In this document: piece after piece, positions 35,685 through 44,417 of the stretch
How positions within the stretch are numbered: position 1 is the stretch's first letter
Layout of the letters: each line of letters starts with the position of its first letter
Source: AP-15 sp963790875
Lineage (GTDB): Bacteria > Pseudomonadota > Alphaproteobacteria > ATCC43930 > CGMCC-115725
DNA: 64,000 nucleotides
Assembly (NCBI GenBank): GCA_963790875.1
Contig: CAWBQT010000024.1
Location: 1 to 64,000, forward strand
Reading direction: 5' to 3'
Program-made: the position numbers and the translations under genes
The notes under the pieces: model-generated
The model's database searches: none
What the model was told of the DNA's origin: nothing
The model's input: only the letters and a program-made list of their open reading frames with translations

Positions 35685-37430
35685 ATGGCGTCGGCGGAGG
35701 CCCTTTTCCTCGATGAGAACTCGGTTTGGGTTACCGACGGAAGCAAATCTGGCACACATCAGCTGCTGCTAAGGGCAGATCCCGGACAGGAATTGGAAGG
35801 CCTAATCGGCCCATATTATTTCGTGCCGTTCGATGGGAAGCTGCTTTTTTTTGAGCTGGAGTATGGCAGTACCGGCTACCATGTACAGATCTACACGACA
35901 AATGGGACACAATCCGGCACCAAAGAGTTTACGATCCCGGCTTTGTCTTACTATTACCCAAACTCTTATCTGGAGGACGCAGATTTCGCTGCGTTCGACG
36001 GCAGGCTACTGATCCTCGACAGCGTAACGGCGGTCGAGGGGGAACCGCCAAAGGTCGAGTTCCTGGTCACCAACCTGACCAAGGGCGGGACAAAGACCTT
36101 CACAATCGCAGGGCCGCCGCTCCCCTTCAATTTCGACCCGAGCGAGTTTACCGGCTTCGGGAAGCTTGTGCTGTTTTCGGCGACGAATTACGCGGGCGTG
36201 AACACGCTGTGGGCGTCGAACGGGAGTGCCGCCGGGACGAAGGCGCTAACGGTCAAAGGCGCGTCTTCCTACGGTTTGGATGCCGCCGATCTTACCGTAT
36301 ACCGCAAAGAGATCCTCTTCAGCGGCGATGACAGCGCCGGTTATCGCGGGCTGTGGGTGACGAATGGTACGGCAGGCGGCACCCACGAAATCGCGCAGAC
36401 CGGCGAACCCTTTGGCTATGTCGAGAACCTTAATCCGCAGGACCTGTTGGTCGTCGGCAACAAGGTGCTCTTCATCGCGGACGGCGGACTGTGGCAGACT
36501 AACGGCACGGCCGTCCGGACGGCGGAAATCGTCATCCGAGGTGCCTCAGAAGAAGGAATTGATCCCGAACCGTCGGAGCTAGTCGGTTTCGGCGACCGGG
36601 TATTGTTTGTCGGGAACACGGCGGCCGGGGGCACGGACATCTTCGTCAGCGACGGCAGTTCCAAGGGTTCGTTCGCACTGACCTGGTCAGGCGCCTCTCC
36701 GCAAGATTTCTCGGTGTTCAGCAGTCTCGTCCTCTTCAAGGCAGAAGATTCGGCTGACAAGGAAGGACTTTGGGCGACGAACGGCACCGCGAACGGCACC
36801 CACGAAATAAAGATCAATGGCGCCTATTTCTATGGCATTCTTGACTTCGAGAGCCTGGCCGGCGCGGTTATCGGCAAGGAATTTGTGTTCATCGGTACAG
36901 ACAGGCTGGAAAATACCGGGCTCTGGGTGACGAACGGCACCGCGGCCGGCACCCACGAAGTCTACGCGCCGCTTTCGGTTGTCGACCTGACGGCGGTGCC
37001 TTCGGCGCACGCCGCGCCGCTGCTCGCCGATGCCGGCGACATCCTGATCGCCGGTCGTCATTCGACCTTGCGCGGTACCGCCGGCAGCGATCTGTTCGAA
37101 TTCGCAACGCCGGGTTCGCCGCTCCATCCGGACAGCAACGTCATCCTCCATTTCGACGCCGCCGACGACCAGGTGGCCTTCAGCGATCCGGGGTTTCATC
37201 TTGGTCTCGCCAATCCGAGTGCTGCGCCGCAGGCGCTCCCCGCCGATCTCTTCGCGGCAAACCCGACCGGCAAATTCAACAATGCGACCGAGCGCTTCGC
37301 TTACGATACGCGCAGCGGCGCGCTCTTCTACGATGCGCATGGCGACCGGCCCGGCAGTTCGCGCGAACTCGTCGCCACTTTTGCCGGACATCCGCATCTG
37401 ACGGCCGGCGACGTGTTCTTCGTCTCATAA
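35685..37430 (+). CDS. Probable type I secreted repeat protein (ELWxTNGTxxGT repeats, RTX-type C-terminus)
   Basis: 581 residues, no signal peptide. It contains nine copies of a [LIV]WxTNGTxxGT-type motif spaced about 50 residues apart (e.g. LWVTNGTAGGTHEI, LWATNGTANGTHEI, LWVTNGTAAGTHEV), with F/VLF.G strands between them, suggesting a beta-propeller-like surface protein. The last 120 residues (RGTAGSDLFEFATPGSPLHP, HFDAADDQVAFSDPGFHLGL, ERFAYDTRSGALFYDAHGD, ending GDVFFVS) match the C-terminal region of alphaproteobacterial type I secreted proteins. The exporter and adaptor genes follow. The function of the secreted protein is unknown (adhesin-like by inference). Confidence 0.82.
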   Translation: MASAEALFLDENSVWVTDGSKSGTHQLLLRADPGQELEGLIGPYYFVPFDGKLLFFELEYGSTGYHVQIYTTNGTQSGTKEFTIPALSYYYPNSYLEDADFAAFDGRLLILDSVTAVEGEPPKVEFLVTNLTKGGTKTFTIAGPPLPFNFDPSEFTGFGKLVLFSATNYAGVNTLWASNGSAAGTKALTVKGASSYGLDAADLTVYRKEILFSGDDSAGYRGLWVTNGTAGGTHEIAQTGEPFGYVENLNPQDLLVVGNKVLFIADGGLWQTNGTAVRTAEIVIRGASEEGIDPEPSELVGFGDRVLFVGNTAAGGTDIFVSDGSSKGSFALTWSGASPQDFSVFSSLVLFKAEDSADKEGLWATNGTANGTHEIKINGAYFYGILDFESLAGAVIGKEFVFIGTDRLENTGLWVTNGTAAGTHEVYAPLSVVDLTAVPSAHAAPLLADAGDILIAGRHSTLRGTAGSDLFEFATPGSPLHPDSNVILHFDAADDQVAFSDPGFHLGLANPSAAPQALPADLFAANPTGKFNNATERFAYDTRSGALFYDAHGDRPGSSRELVATFAGHPHLTAGDVFFVS

Positions 37431-37447
37431 GCGGGCAAGGCCCAGCG

Positions 37448-37603
37448 ACCGTAGGGCGGATTAGCGACAGCGCAATCCGCCGCCAGACGGTGCGGGCCGG
37501 CGCTTTGGGCCCACGGGAAACGTGCCGCCGATGTAGCCGACGGCAGGGGTTGTCGAGGGCGCAGCCGCGGCGGAATGCGCGTTCCGCTTTTCCGCCCTAC
37601 GGT
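37448..37603. repeat. 156-bp palindromic intergenic element (MITE/REP-like) with 13-bp perfect terminal inverted repeats
   Basis: It starts accgtagggcgga (37448-37460) and ends tccgccctacggt (37591-37603), exact reverse complements. Inside are secondary inverted segments (gcggattagcgacagcgcaa at the left, ggcggaatgcgcgttccgc at the right). It has no coding capacity and resembles the widespread GTAGGGCGGAT-type bacterial interspersed repeat. A related half-copy is at 24776-24812. It lies just after the secretion substrate gene. Confidence 0.75.
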
Positions 37604-38012
37604 TCCTGCCTGACGGCGCGCCGGCGCGCCATCGAAGCGCGCGCCTGAACCCGTCCCGCAAATTGCCATAGTCGTAAAGTAGAAACCGCGGATGCGTAGC
37701 TTTGCACTGCTGGCAGGGCTGGCAGGGAGGAATGCCCGACCGCGGTGCCTGTGGCCGAGCGGCATCCCGACCCTTCGGCCCATCGCGCTGCCGACCTGTC
37801 GATCCGCGACTGCGACCCGCCGGACGCTCGGAACCTACTGGTTGCGCTCAGCGCACAGCAAGCATTGGTAAATATTCGTGATCGCCGACGGCCTGGGTCT
37901 CCTTGATCTCGCCGGGCTTTTGTCATAAAATCTTCGACGATCCGGCAGGTCGCGGCGCGGTGCTGCGCCTGTCCGAAGGGAACCCGACGACAGCGCAAAT
38001 TGGGAGGTGCCG
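37604..38012. other. Intergenic between the repeat element and the type I exporter gene
   Basis: About 400 bases without a convincing gene. The last 30 bases carry a good GGGAGG ribosome-binding site for the exporter. The promoter of the exporter-adaptor operon is probably here, but I cannot point to specific boxes. Confidence 0.4.
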
Positions 38013-40286
38013 GTGTCTCTGGCAGAGAAGCTGGCGGCAACCTGGCACCGGAAACGGCCCGCGCCGGCCTTGCGGCTCGTGTCGGCGAGCGGCGCGGCCG
38101 GGGCGCCGCCGTCGCGGCCGGCGAGCGACGCGACGGCCGGGACGGCAGTCTCCTCCGAAACCGGGCTTGCCTGCCTGTTTTGGCTCGGCGTCCAGACCGG
38201 CGTCTATGCCGATGTCGATGCGGTCCGCCGGCGCAACGTCGTCGACGACCCAACCGTGCCGATCTCCCGCCTCTCCGCCCTCGCCGGCGAGTTCGGCCTG
38301 ACCGCCGTCCCGGTCCGCCTCGACTGGCAGGCCTTGACGACCGGCACCTTCGCCCATCCGTTGATCCTCGTCCTCGGCAACAGCAACGCCGTCGTGCTGA
38401 TGGGTGTGCGGCGCGGCGGCGCCCCCGAATCCCTTGGCGAACTCGCGGTCTCGGACCCGCTCTTCCGCGACGGCGAGATCTTCTTTCTCGGACGCGGCGA
38501 GTTCGAGCGCGCCTGGCGCGGCGACGCCCTCGTCGTCACGCCGCTTCCGCCGAGCCCCGAGGACGCGAAATTCGGCTTCTCCTGGTTCACCAAGAAGCTT
38601 TTTGCCGAGCGCGGTCTGATCCGCGACGTCGTCATCGCCGCGCTGGCGATGCACCTGATCGCGCTGTCGGTGCCGATCTTCTTCCAGATCCTGGTCGACA
38701 AGGTGGTGCCGAACCAGGCCTTTGCCACGCTCTACACGATCACGGCCGGCATCTTCGTGCTGATCCTGTTCGATGCCGGCTTCAACTATATGCGCAACTA
38801 TCTGTTGGCCTTCATCACCCGCAAGCTCGACCACGTCATCGCGACCGACACGATCGACCACCTCTTGAAGCTGCCGATCGACTTCTTTCACGCCAATCCC
38901 TCGGGCGTCACCGCCTACAAGCTGCAGGAGGCGAACAACGTCCGCGAGTTCCTGGCGAGCCGGCTGTTCAACACCTTTCTCGATTTCCTGTCGGTCATCA
39001 TCTTTTTGCCGGTGCTGTTGATCTATTCCTGGCAATTGACGCTGATCGTGCTGGCGGTCTCGGGCGCCGCCTTTCTGACGCTCGCCGTGATGTCGCGCGA
39101 GTTCCGCATTAAATTGCGTGACGTCAACGACATCGAGGGCCGGCGCAAAGCGTTCCTCTACGAGATCCTGAACGGCGTCGAGACGATCAAGACGCTGGCG
39201 CTCGAACCGCGCTCGATGCTGCGCTGGCGTCGCTACACCGACGAGGCGGCGACCAAGACCCTGTCGCTCGACCACACCGCGGCCCGCGCGCGCAGTGTCG
39301 TGATGAGCCTCGAACGGGCGATGAGCGTCGGCATCGGCGCGCTCGGCGCGCTCTTCGTGTTGAGCGACCAGATGACGGTCGGGGCGCTGATCGCCTTCAA
39401 CATGCTGGGCTTGCGGCTGGCGCAGCCGCTGATCCACGCTTCGACCTTGATGCAGGAATATCAGCGCGCCGTCCTGTCGCTGAAACTGATGGCGCAGCTG
39501 ATGCAGACCAAGCCCGAGCCGGCGACCGGGCAGCTCGCCCCGCGGCTGCGCGGGCATATCGAATTCGAGGATGTCACGTTTCACTATCCGGGATCGCCGA
39601 CCCCGGCGGTCAAGGACGTGTCGTTTGCGATCGAGCCCGGGCAGATCGTCGGCATCGTCGGCAGGAGCGGCTCGGGCAAGACGACGATCGCCCGCCTGCT
39701 GCAGGGCCTCTATCGGCCGCAGACCGGGCTCGTCAAGATCGACGGGCAGGACCTGAAGGAGCTCGATCTCGGTAATCTGCGCGCCCAGATCGGCGTCGTC
39801 CTGCAGGAAAACTTCCTGTTCCGCGGCACGGTGCGCGAGAACATCGCGATGACGAAGCCCGCGGCCTCGCTCGACGAGGTGGTGCGGGCGGCACAGGTTG
39901 CCGGTGCGCATGACTTCATCCAGCGCATGCCGCACGGCTATTCGACGATGCTCGAGGAGGGCGCCGCCAATCTCTCGGGCGGGCAGCGGCAGCGCCTGGC
40001 GATCGCCCGCGCCCTGATCCATGCGCCGCCGATCCTCGTTTTCGACGAGGCGACGAGCGCGCTCGACCCCGAAACCGAGGCGATCGTCCAGCAGCACCTC
40101 GCCGGCATCGCCCGCGGCCGCACGATCGTCATCATCACGCACCGCCTGTCCTTCGTCGCCCGCGCCGACGCCGTTATCGTCATCGACCAGGGCCATATCG
40201 TGCAGGTCGGGCCGCATGAGACCCTGCTGCGCAGCTGCCTGCCCTACAACCAGCTGTGGAGCCAGCAGGCGCGGGTGTACCAGTGA
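38013..40286 (+). CDS. Type I secretion ABC exporter (HlyB/LapB type, C39-like domain without catalytic Cys)
   Basis: 757 residues. I chose GTG 38013 because GGGAGG sits 5 bases upstream; the GTG six bases earlier is also in frame. Residues 45-170 form a C39 peptidase-like domain lacking the catalytic Cys (ETGLACLFWLG, where C39 proteases have CGxxC) and the His (replaced by NSNAVVLMGV). This is the recognition domain of RTX exporters rather than a protease. The ABC membrane domain follows, then the nucleotide-binding domain: GRSGSGKTT near 550, LSGGQRQR near 655, and ILVFDEATSALDPE. Its stop overlaps the adaptor start. Confidence 0.92.
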   Translation: MSLAEKLAATWHRKRPAPALRLVSASGAAGAPPSRPASDATAGTAVSSETGLACLFWLGVQTGVYADVDAVRRRNVVDDPTVPISRLSALAGEFGLTAVPVRLDWQALTTGTFAHPLILVLGNSNAVVLMGVRRGGAPESLGELAVSDPLFRDGEIFFLGRGEFERAWRGDALVVTPLPPSPEDAKFGFSWFTKKLFAERGLIRDVVIAALAMHLIALSVPIFFQILVDKVVPNQAFATLYTITAGIFVLILFDAGFNYMRNYLLAFITRKLDHVIATDTIDHLLKLPIDFFHANPSGVTAYKLQEANNVREFLASRLFNTFLDFLSVIIFLPVLLIYSWQLTLIVLAVSGAAFLTLAVMSREFRIKLRDVNDIEGRRKAFLYEILNGVETIKTLALEPRSMLRWRRYTDEAATKTLSLDHTAARARSVVMSLERAMSVGIGALGALFVLSDQMTVGALIAFNMLGLRLAQPLIHASTLMQEYQRAVLSLKLMAQLMQTKPEPATGQLAPRLRGHIEFEDVTFHYPGSPTPAVKDVSFAIEPGQIVGIVGRSGSGKTTIARLLQGLYRPQTGLVKIDGQDLKELDLGNLRAQIGVVLQENFLFRGTVRENIAMTKPAASLDEVVRAAQVAGAHDFIQRMPHGYSTMLEEGAANLSGGQRQRLAIARALIHAPPILVFDEATSALDPETEAIVQQHLAGIARGRTIVIITHRLSFVARADAVIVIDQGHIVQVGPHETLLRSCLPYNQLWSQQARVYQ

Positions 40287-41683
40287 ACGACACCTCGCTC
40301 GCCGCCGCCCGGCCGAGCGCCCCCAAGTGGAAGTCGGGCGAGCCGGCGCCGCGGGCCCTGATCGATTACGATTTCAACAGCGTGCTGTTGGCGCCGCCAA
40401 AGCGGCGCGTCGTCTTGTGGCTGATGGCCGGCCTGTTCGCCGCCGCCGTCGCAGCTCTCGCGCTCGCCAGGGTTGACATCGTCGTCAGCGCCAATGGGCG
40501 GCTCGTCACGACCGACAGCGAGATCGTCGTGCAGCCGCTCGAAACCTCTGTCGTGCGGTCGATCGACGTCAGGATGGGCGACCGGGTCAAGGCCGGCCAG
40601 GTCCTCGCCACCCTCGATCCGACCTTCACCGAGGCCGACGAGGCCGAGCTCGGCGCCAAGCTCTCCCGGCTGCAGGCGGCGCACGACCGGATCGCCGCCG
40701 AACTCGCCGGAGCCGTCTACGATCCGCGCCGCCCGAACTCCGACGCGCTGACCCAGCGCGACATCTTTCGCAAGCGGCACGACGAATATGCGGCGCGGCT
40801 CGCCGCACTCGACCGCAAGACCGAGGAGTACCAGGCGGACCTCGCGGCGCACAAGATCGAGGCCGCCGGGCTCGCGCAGCAGATCCGCCTGGCGCAACAG
40901 GCCGAAGGCATCTACCAGGCGCTCGTCGCCAAGGATCTCGCCTCCAAGCTCAAGCTGATCGAAACGACGCAGAGCCGGGTCGCGGCGCAGTCGCGGCTCG
41001 ACGCCGACGACGGCGAACAGCAGCAATTGACCGACGAGATCGCCGAGGCCGCGGCCGAGCGCGAGGCCTTTGTCGACGAGTGGCGCCGCAAGCTCGCCGA
41101 GGAGATGGTCGAGACCCGCGGCGAACGCGACGCCACCGCGGCGCAGCTGTCGAAGGCGGAGCTGCGCCGCCGGATGGCGGTGCTGCGGGCGCCGCACGAC
41201 GCGGTCGTGCTGGCCGTGGCGGAGCGGCCGGAGGGTGCCGTGGTGCAGCCGGCCGAGCCGCTCTTCCGCTTGGTCCCAGCCGACGTGCCGCTCGTCGCCG
41301 AGGTCGAGATCGACACCCGCGACGTCGCGCGGATCCGCATCGGCGATCCGGTGACGCTCAAGTTCCAGGCATTGCCGTGGCAGCAATACGGTCTCGCCGA
41401 CGGCGTCCTGAAGGCGCTGGCGCCGGACACCGTCGACGACGCCGGCCGCGAGACGCTGGGGGCGGCGGCGCCCGGCTTCGCGGCGCCGCGCCAGGAGATG
41501 CCGATCCACTATCGGGCGCGGGTGGCGCTGACCAGGACCCAATTCCGCAACCTGCCGCAAGGCTTCGCGCTGCGGCCGGGAATGCGGCTCGTTGCCGACA
41601 TCAAGATCGGGCGCCGCTCGATCCTGCAATATGTGCTGAACCCGTTGACCCGGGTCGTCAACGAGAGCCTGCGCGAACCCTAG
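40283..41683 (+). CDS. HlyD-family periplasmic adaptor of the type I secretion system
   Basis: 466 residues from GTG 40283, which overlaps the exporter stop (GTGA). Short cytoplasmic N-terminus, one membrane helix (VVLWLMAGLFAAAVAALALA), a biotinyl/lipoyl-like domain split around a long coiled-coil hairpin (VNG-type IVVSANGRLVTTDSEIVVQP; Glu/Ala/Arg-rich helices at about residues 120-300), then a beta-barrel end (FALRPGMRLVADIKIGRRSI). It links the inner-membrane exporter to an outer-membrane TolC-like channel, which is not in this window. Confidence 0.92.
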   Translation: MNDTSLAAARPSAPKWKSGEPAPRALIDYDFNSVLLAPPKRRVVLWLMAGLFAAAVAALALARVDIVVSANGRLVTTDSEIVVQPLETSVVRSIDVRMGDRVKAGQVLATLDPTFTEADEAELGAKLSRLQAAHDRIAAELAGAVYDPRRPNSDALTQRDIFRKRHDEYAARLAALDRKTEEYQADLAAHKIEAAGLAQQIRLAQQAEGIYQALVAKDLASKLKLIETTQSRVAAQSRLDADDGEQQQLTDEIAEAAAEREAFVDEWRRKLAEEMVETRGERDATAAQLSKAELRRRMAVLRAPHDAVVLAVAERPEGAVVQPAEPLFRLVPADVPLVAEVEIDTRDVARIRIGDPVTLKFQALPWQQYGLADGVLKALAPDTVDDAGRETLGAAAPGFAAPRQEMPIHYRARVALTRTQFRNLPQGFALRPGMRLVADIKIGRRSILQYVLNPLTRVVNESLREP

Positions 41684-41744
41684 CGCGATATCGCGCACGC
41701 CACGCTTCGGCGCCGCGCGTAACCCTCCCGGTTTGCCGCGTTAA

Positions 41745-42770
41745 TTAACCGGAGCCGTCGCCGTTGTTTGCCGATTGCGGTTTCGGCCCGGCGTTTCGCA
41801 TGTTCACCAGATTTTGCAGCAGCCCGAACCAGAACGGCGCACCCAGGCCGACGGCCGCCGCCGTGATGGCCCAGCCGCCGACCGTTGTCGGCGCGCCGTC
41901 CCCCGACCCGCTTTCAGCGGTCCAACCGAAGGGGAGATTGGTCGCTTCGAGGTTCCGATAGGAGCCCGCCACGTCTTTCATGATCTGGCCGATGTCCGGC
42001 GCATTGGACGTTGCCGGCGACGGTTGCTTCTGAGCGGCTTGCGTCGCGCCTGCGACGACCGCGGCACGGAACGCCGGCGTTTCCCACAGCGTGCGCGCAA
42101 CCCTGATGCTGTCCAGGTTGAGCGCGACCGCGATCAGCACACCGAGAACAACCATCGCATACTGGCTCATCCGCTTGTAAACGCCGGCAACGCGATCCAT
42201 CGCGTCGTCGAACCACTGCTCGAGTTGTGCCCGGAACGCGTCCAGGTCTCCGCCGGCACTCTCGAGAAATGCCGACAACGTTGTCTTGAGATCACCGTCG
42301 GGCAGCGCGGATATTGTGCGCTCAGCCTGACTAAACAGCGGCGCCTTCGAACCGTCGCGCAATGTCTCCAGCAATGCCAGCGAGAAGTTTCGCGCCGGAA
42401 CATAGGAAGGCACTGCCGACGGCGTTCCCTTCATCAATGGGTGCATCGGCACCGAGAGAACTTGCTGCAGCGTTTGCTGTGCCGGTGTCGCCTGTCCGCC
42501 CTGGCTGGCGACCGTCGCTGCCAATCGGTCGGCCGCGGTCGGAAGCGGCTTGTTGGTGAAATGCGCGAGCAGCCACTCACCGATGCCGGCCCACCTGAAG
42601 GCCGCCGAACTGTCGTTGTCGAGAATGACATCAACACCTCGCGCAAGATATGTGCCGCGCCAGGCGAATATTCCGGCGACAACTTCTTGGATGCCGCTGG
42701 CGATGACGGACAGCAGGAAATAGATGAAGACAAGGCCGATGGCGGTATCGAGGATGCCGCTGAGCGTCAC
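41745..42770 (-). CDS. Conserved membrane protein, third gene of a peptidoglycan-enzyme operon
   Basis: 341 residues from GTG, overlapping the previous gene's stop by 4 bases (GTGA). It has an N-terminal membrane helix (AIGLVFIYFLLSVIASGIQE), a long soluble helical region, a central helix (YAMVVLGVLIAVALNLDSI) and a C-terminal helix (WAITAAAVGLGAPFWFGLLQ), with a short polar tail. No enzymatic motif is visible. Translational coupling to a lysozyme-like gene suggests a membrane partner, perhaps anchoring or protecting against the wall-active products (inference). I do not recognise a named family. Confidence 0.6.
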   Translation of the reverse strand: MTLSGILDTAIGLVFIYFLLSVIASGIQEVVAGIFAWRGTYLARGVDVILDNDSSAAFRWAGIGEWLLAHFTNKPLPTAADRLAATVASQGGQATPAQQTLQQVLSVPMHPLMKGTPSAVPSYVPARNFSLALLETLRDGSKAPLFSQAERTISALPDGDLKTTLSAFLESAGGDLDAFRAQLEQWFDDAMDRVAGVYKRMSQYAMVVLGVLIAVALNLDSIRVARTLWETPAFRAAVVAGATQAAQKQPSPATSNAPDIGQIMKDVAGSYRNLEATNLPFGWTAESGSGDGAPTTVGGWAITAAAVGLGAPFWFGLLQNLVNMRNAGPKPQSANNGDGSG

Positions 42771-43816
42771 GGCGATGCTCCTGAGACGATGGCTGGTCCG
42801 GACAGGAGGTCGAGCAGCAACTTTGCCTGGTAGTTGAATGAATCGGGTCCGCTACCGTTGTAGCGGCGGACGGCATAGGGCCAGTCGCAGAGAAACGCGG
42901 CGCGGTCGGGCACACCGATGTAGTTTGGGTTGGAATAGTATTTCGCTTGCCCGTAGGTCTGGGTCGATCCGTGATACAGCGGGGTGCTGGCGCTGATATC
43001 GACCTTGCCGACCTCGAGCGCGCAGTCCTTGCACGCCCGCATGTATCTGGTGTCGCCTGGCGCGTAGCGGCAAAGCCGCAGCGACAGCCGCGGATGTTCG
43101 GCCTCGCGGTCGTCGGCCGTCGACGAAGGGCCGACGATGAATTGGTCGAACTTGCCCCGCAGTTCGGTAAACGCCTTCTGCACGTTGCGGACCGGATCGG
43201 CGATGAAATCGCTGACCTCCTCCGGGCGGGGCGGGTGGTGGAACAGCGTGTACTGGCCAAGGCCATAACCACGCGAGGTTACCCCGTCGGGCGAGGGCCC
43301 GTTGTGATCGAGGCCGATGGTGACGAAGGTGTCGGAATCCTCTCTGCTGCTCGGCACGACATAATGCTGACCGCTGCTTTCCTGCTGGAAAATCGCCAGC
43401 AGGTAGGGCGTCGGCGCGATCGTGCTTCTGAGGCCCGCCACCGCGGCCATTGCGGCGCGGTTCGCGGCAGCCGGATCGTCGCTGTGCGGCAGGCGGGGGA
43501 CGCGCGCGTCGGCGAGCGCCGCCTCGATACTGTCGGCGAGCGCCGCATCGACGGTTCCGGTAACGGCCGTGACGCCCCGGTTGAACGTTGTCAGGGCGAC
43601 GGGTGCCGGCCCATCGCCGCCTGTCGAACGGCCATCGTTTCGCATCAGGTCGAATTGCAGCCGCCGCACGGCCTGATACGTGCCAAGGCCGAAGCCGCCG
43701 TCGATGCCGCGGTGCAGATAACCGAGGCTGCGCAGATCCTGTTGCAGAGCACGGACGAGTGCGGCGTCCTGGACCTTGCCTCGTGACAGCCCGGCGTCTC
43801 GGTACGCAAGCGGCAT
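42767..43816 (-). CDS. Peptidoglycan-binding protein with lysozyme/transglycosylase-like core
   Basis: 349 residues, no signal peptide. Residues 20-65 form a PG_binding_1-like domain (DLRSLGYLHRGIDGGFGLGT, YQAVRRLQFDL). The central part resembles lytic transglycosylase/lysozyme folds: LLAIFQQESSGQHYVV, with a possible catalytic Glu in QQESSG, then SRGYGLGQYTLFHHPPR (GxGLxQ motif). The C-terminal third contains several Cys and Tyr residues, with no known match. It is the middle gene of the DUF2778 - lysozyme-like - membrane protein operon, 40 bases after the first gene. Confidence 0.65.
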   Translation of the reverse strand: MPLAYRDAGLSRGKVQDAALVRALQQDLRSLGYLHRGIDGGFGLGTYQAVRRLQFDLMRNDGRSTGGDGPAPVALTTFNRGVTAVTGTVDAALADSIEAALADARVPRLPHSDDPAAANRAAMAAVAGLRSTIAPTPYLLAIFQQESSGQHYVVPSSREDSDTFVTIGLDHNGPSPDGVTSRGYGLGQYTLFHHPPRPEEVSDFIADPVRNVQKAFTELRGKFDQFIVGPSSTADDREAEHPRLSLRLCRYAPGDTRYMRACKDCALEVGKVDISASTPLYHGSTQTYGQAKYYSNPNYIGVPDRAAFLCDWPYAVRRYNGSGPDSFNYQAKLLLDLLSGPAIVSGASP

Positions 43817-43856
43817 GGCTACCCCCGGATATTCGGTTAGCGGTGATGTCTGCGGG

Positions 43857-44225
43857 TTACGCCCTGACGGTAAGTATGGTGTCGTTTGACTGGGCGATCA
43901 TGGTGCGCCACTGCCGGTCCAAGACAATGCAGCCGTTGGAGGCGGATTTGTTGCGCGCCGAGGTATCGCCGTGAATATAGAATCCCGATCGATCGAACAT
44001 ATTGTTTCCCGGCCAGGGGTTCAGCGGAAGAACGTAAGGGCCCATGTGTCCGCCATCCGCCATCGGTGGGCCGATATTGTAGGTTCCCTGGGGAAGCGGA
44101 CCCTCGAAGGGGATACCCTGCGAACCGGGATCGTTCAGATCTGACCCGAGTCCGGCATAGCCGGTGGCGATATATTCTCCGTCGTGGCTGAGTTCTCCGG
44201 TCGCTTGGCTATAGCTCCAAGTCAT
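43857..44225 (-). CDS. DUF2778/Tlde1-type L,D-transpeptidase-like protein
   Basis: 122 residues starting MTWSYSQATGELSHDGEYIA. The pattern LPQGTYNIGPP, then SGFYIHGDTSARNKSASNGC followed by IVL, contains the His and Cys of the L,D-transpeptidase-like active site (HGD and SNGC). DUF2778/Tlde1 proteins include type VI secretion effectors that attack peptidoglycan tetrapeptides, and the family is also common in Rhizobiales. There is no signal peptide, which fits delivery by a dedicated system or from a phage. First gene of a three-gene operon with a lysozyme-like protein and a membrane protein. Confidence 0.78.
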   Translation of the reverse strand: MTWSYSQATGELSHDGEYIATGYAGLGSDLNDPGSQGIPFEGPLPQGTYNIGPPMADGGHMGPYVLPLNPWPGNNMFDRSGFYIHGDTSARNKSASNGCIVLDRQWRTMIAQSNDTILTVRA

Positions 44226-44417
44226 ATGTCGCCCCCTCCGATAGCCGCTCCTGCCGGACCGGTTGCCCCATCCCTTGCCCGCCGGAAACGCGTACACGAT
44301 CGACCATGCCGCCTCCCGTTCTCTCGAGCGGTTTCGAATATGATTCCGCGGGGTCGTCGAGCGTTGTGATCTGGATCACAATCGACGGATTTTGAGCTGC
44401 AAGGTCGAGCTTCGAGG

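Noticed and set aside
37923..40217. 764-residue minus-strand ORF opposite the ABC exporter
   Set aside because: His/Arg/Asp-rich antisense shadow; the plus-strand frame has all ABC-transporter motifs.
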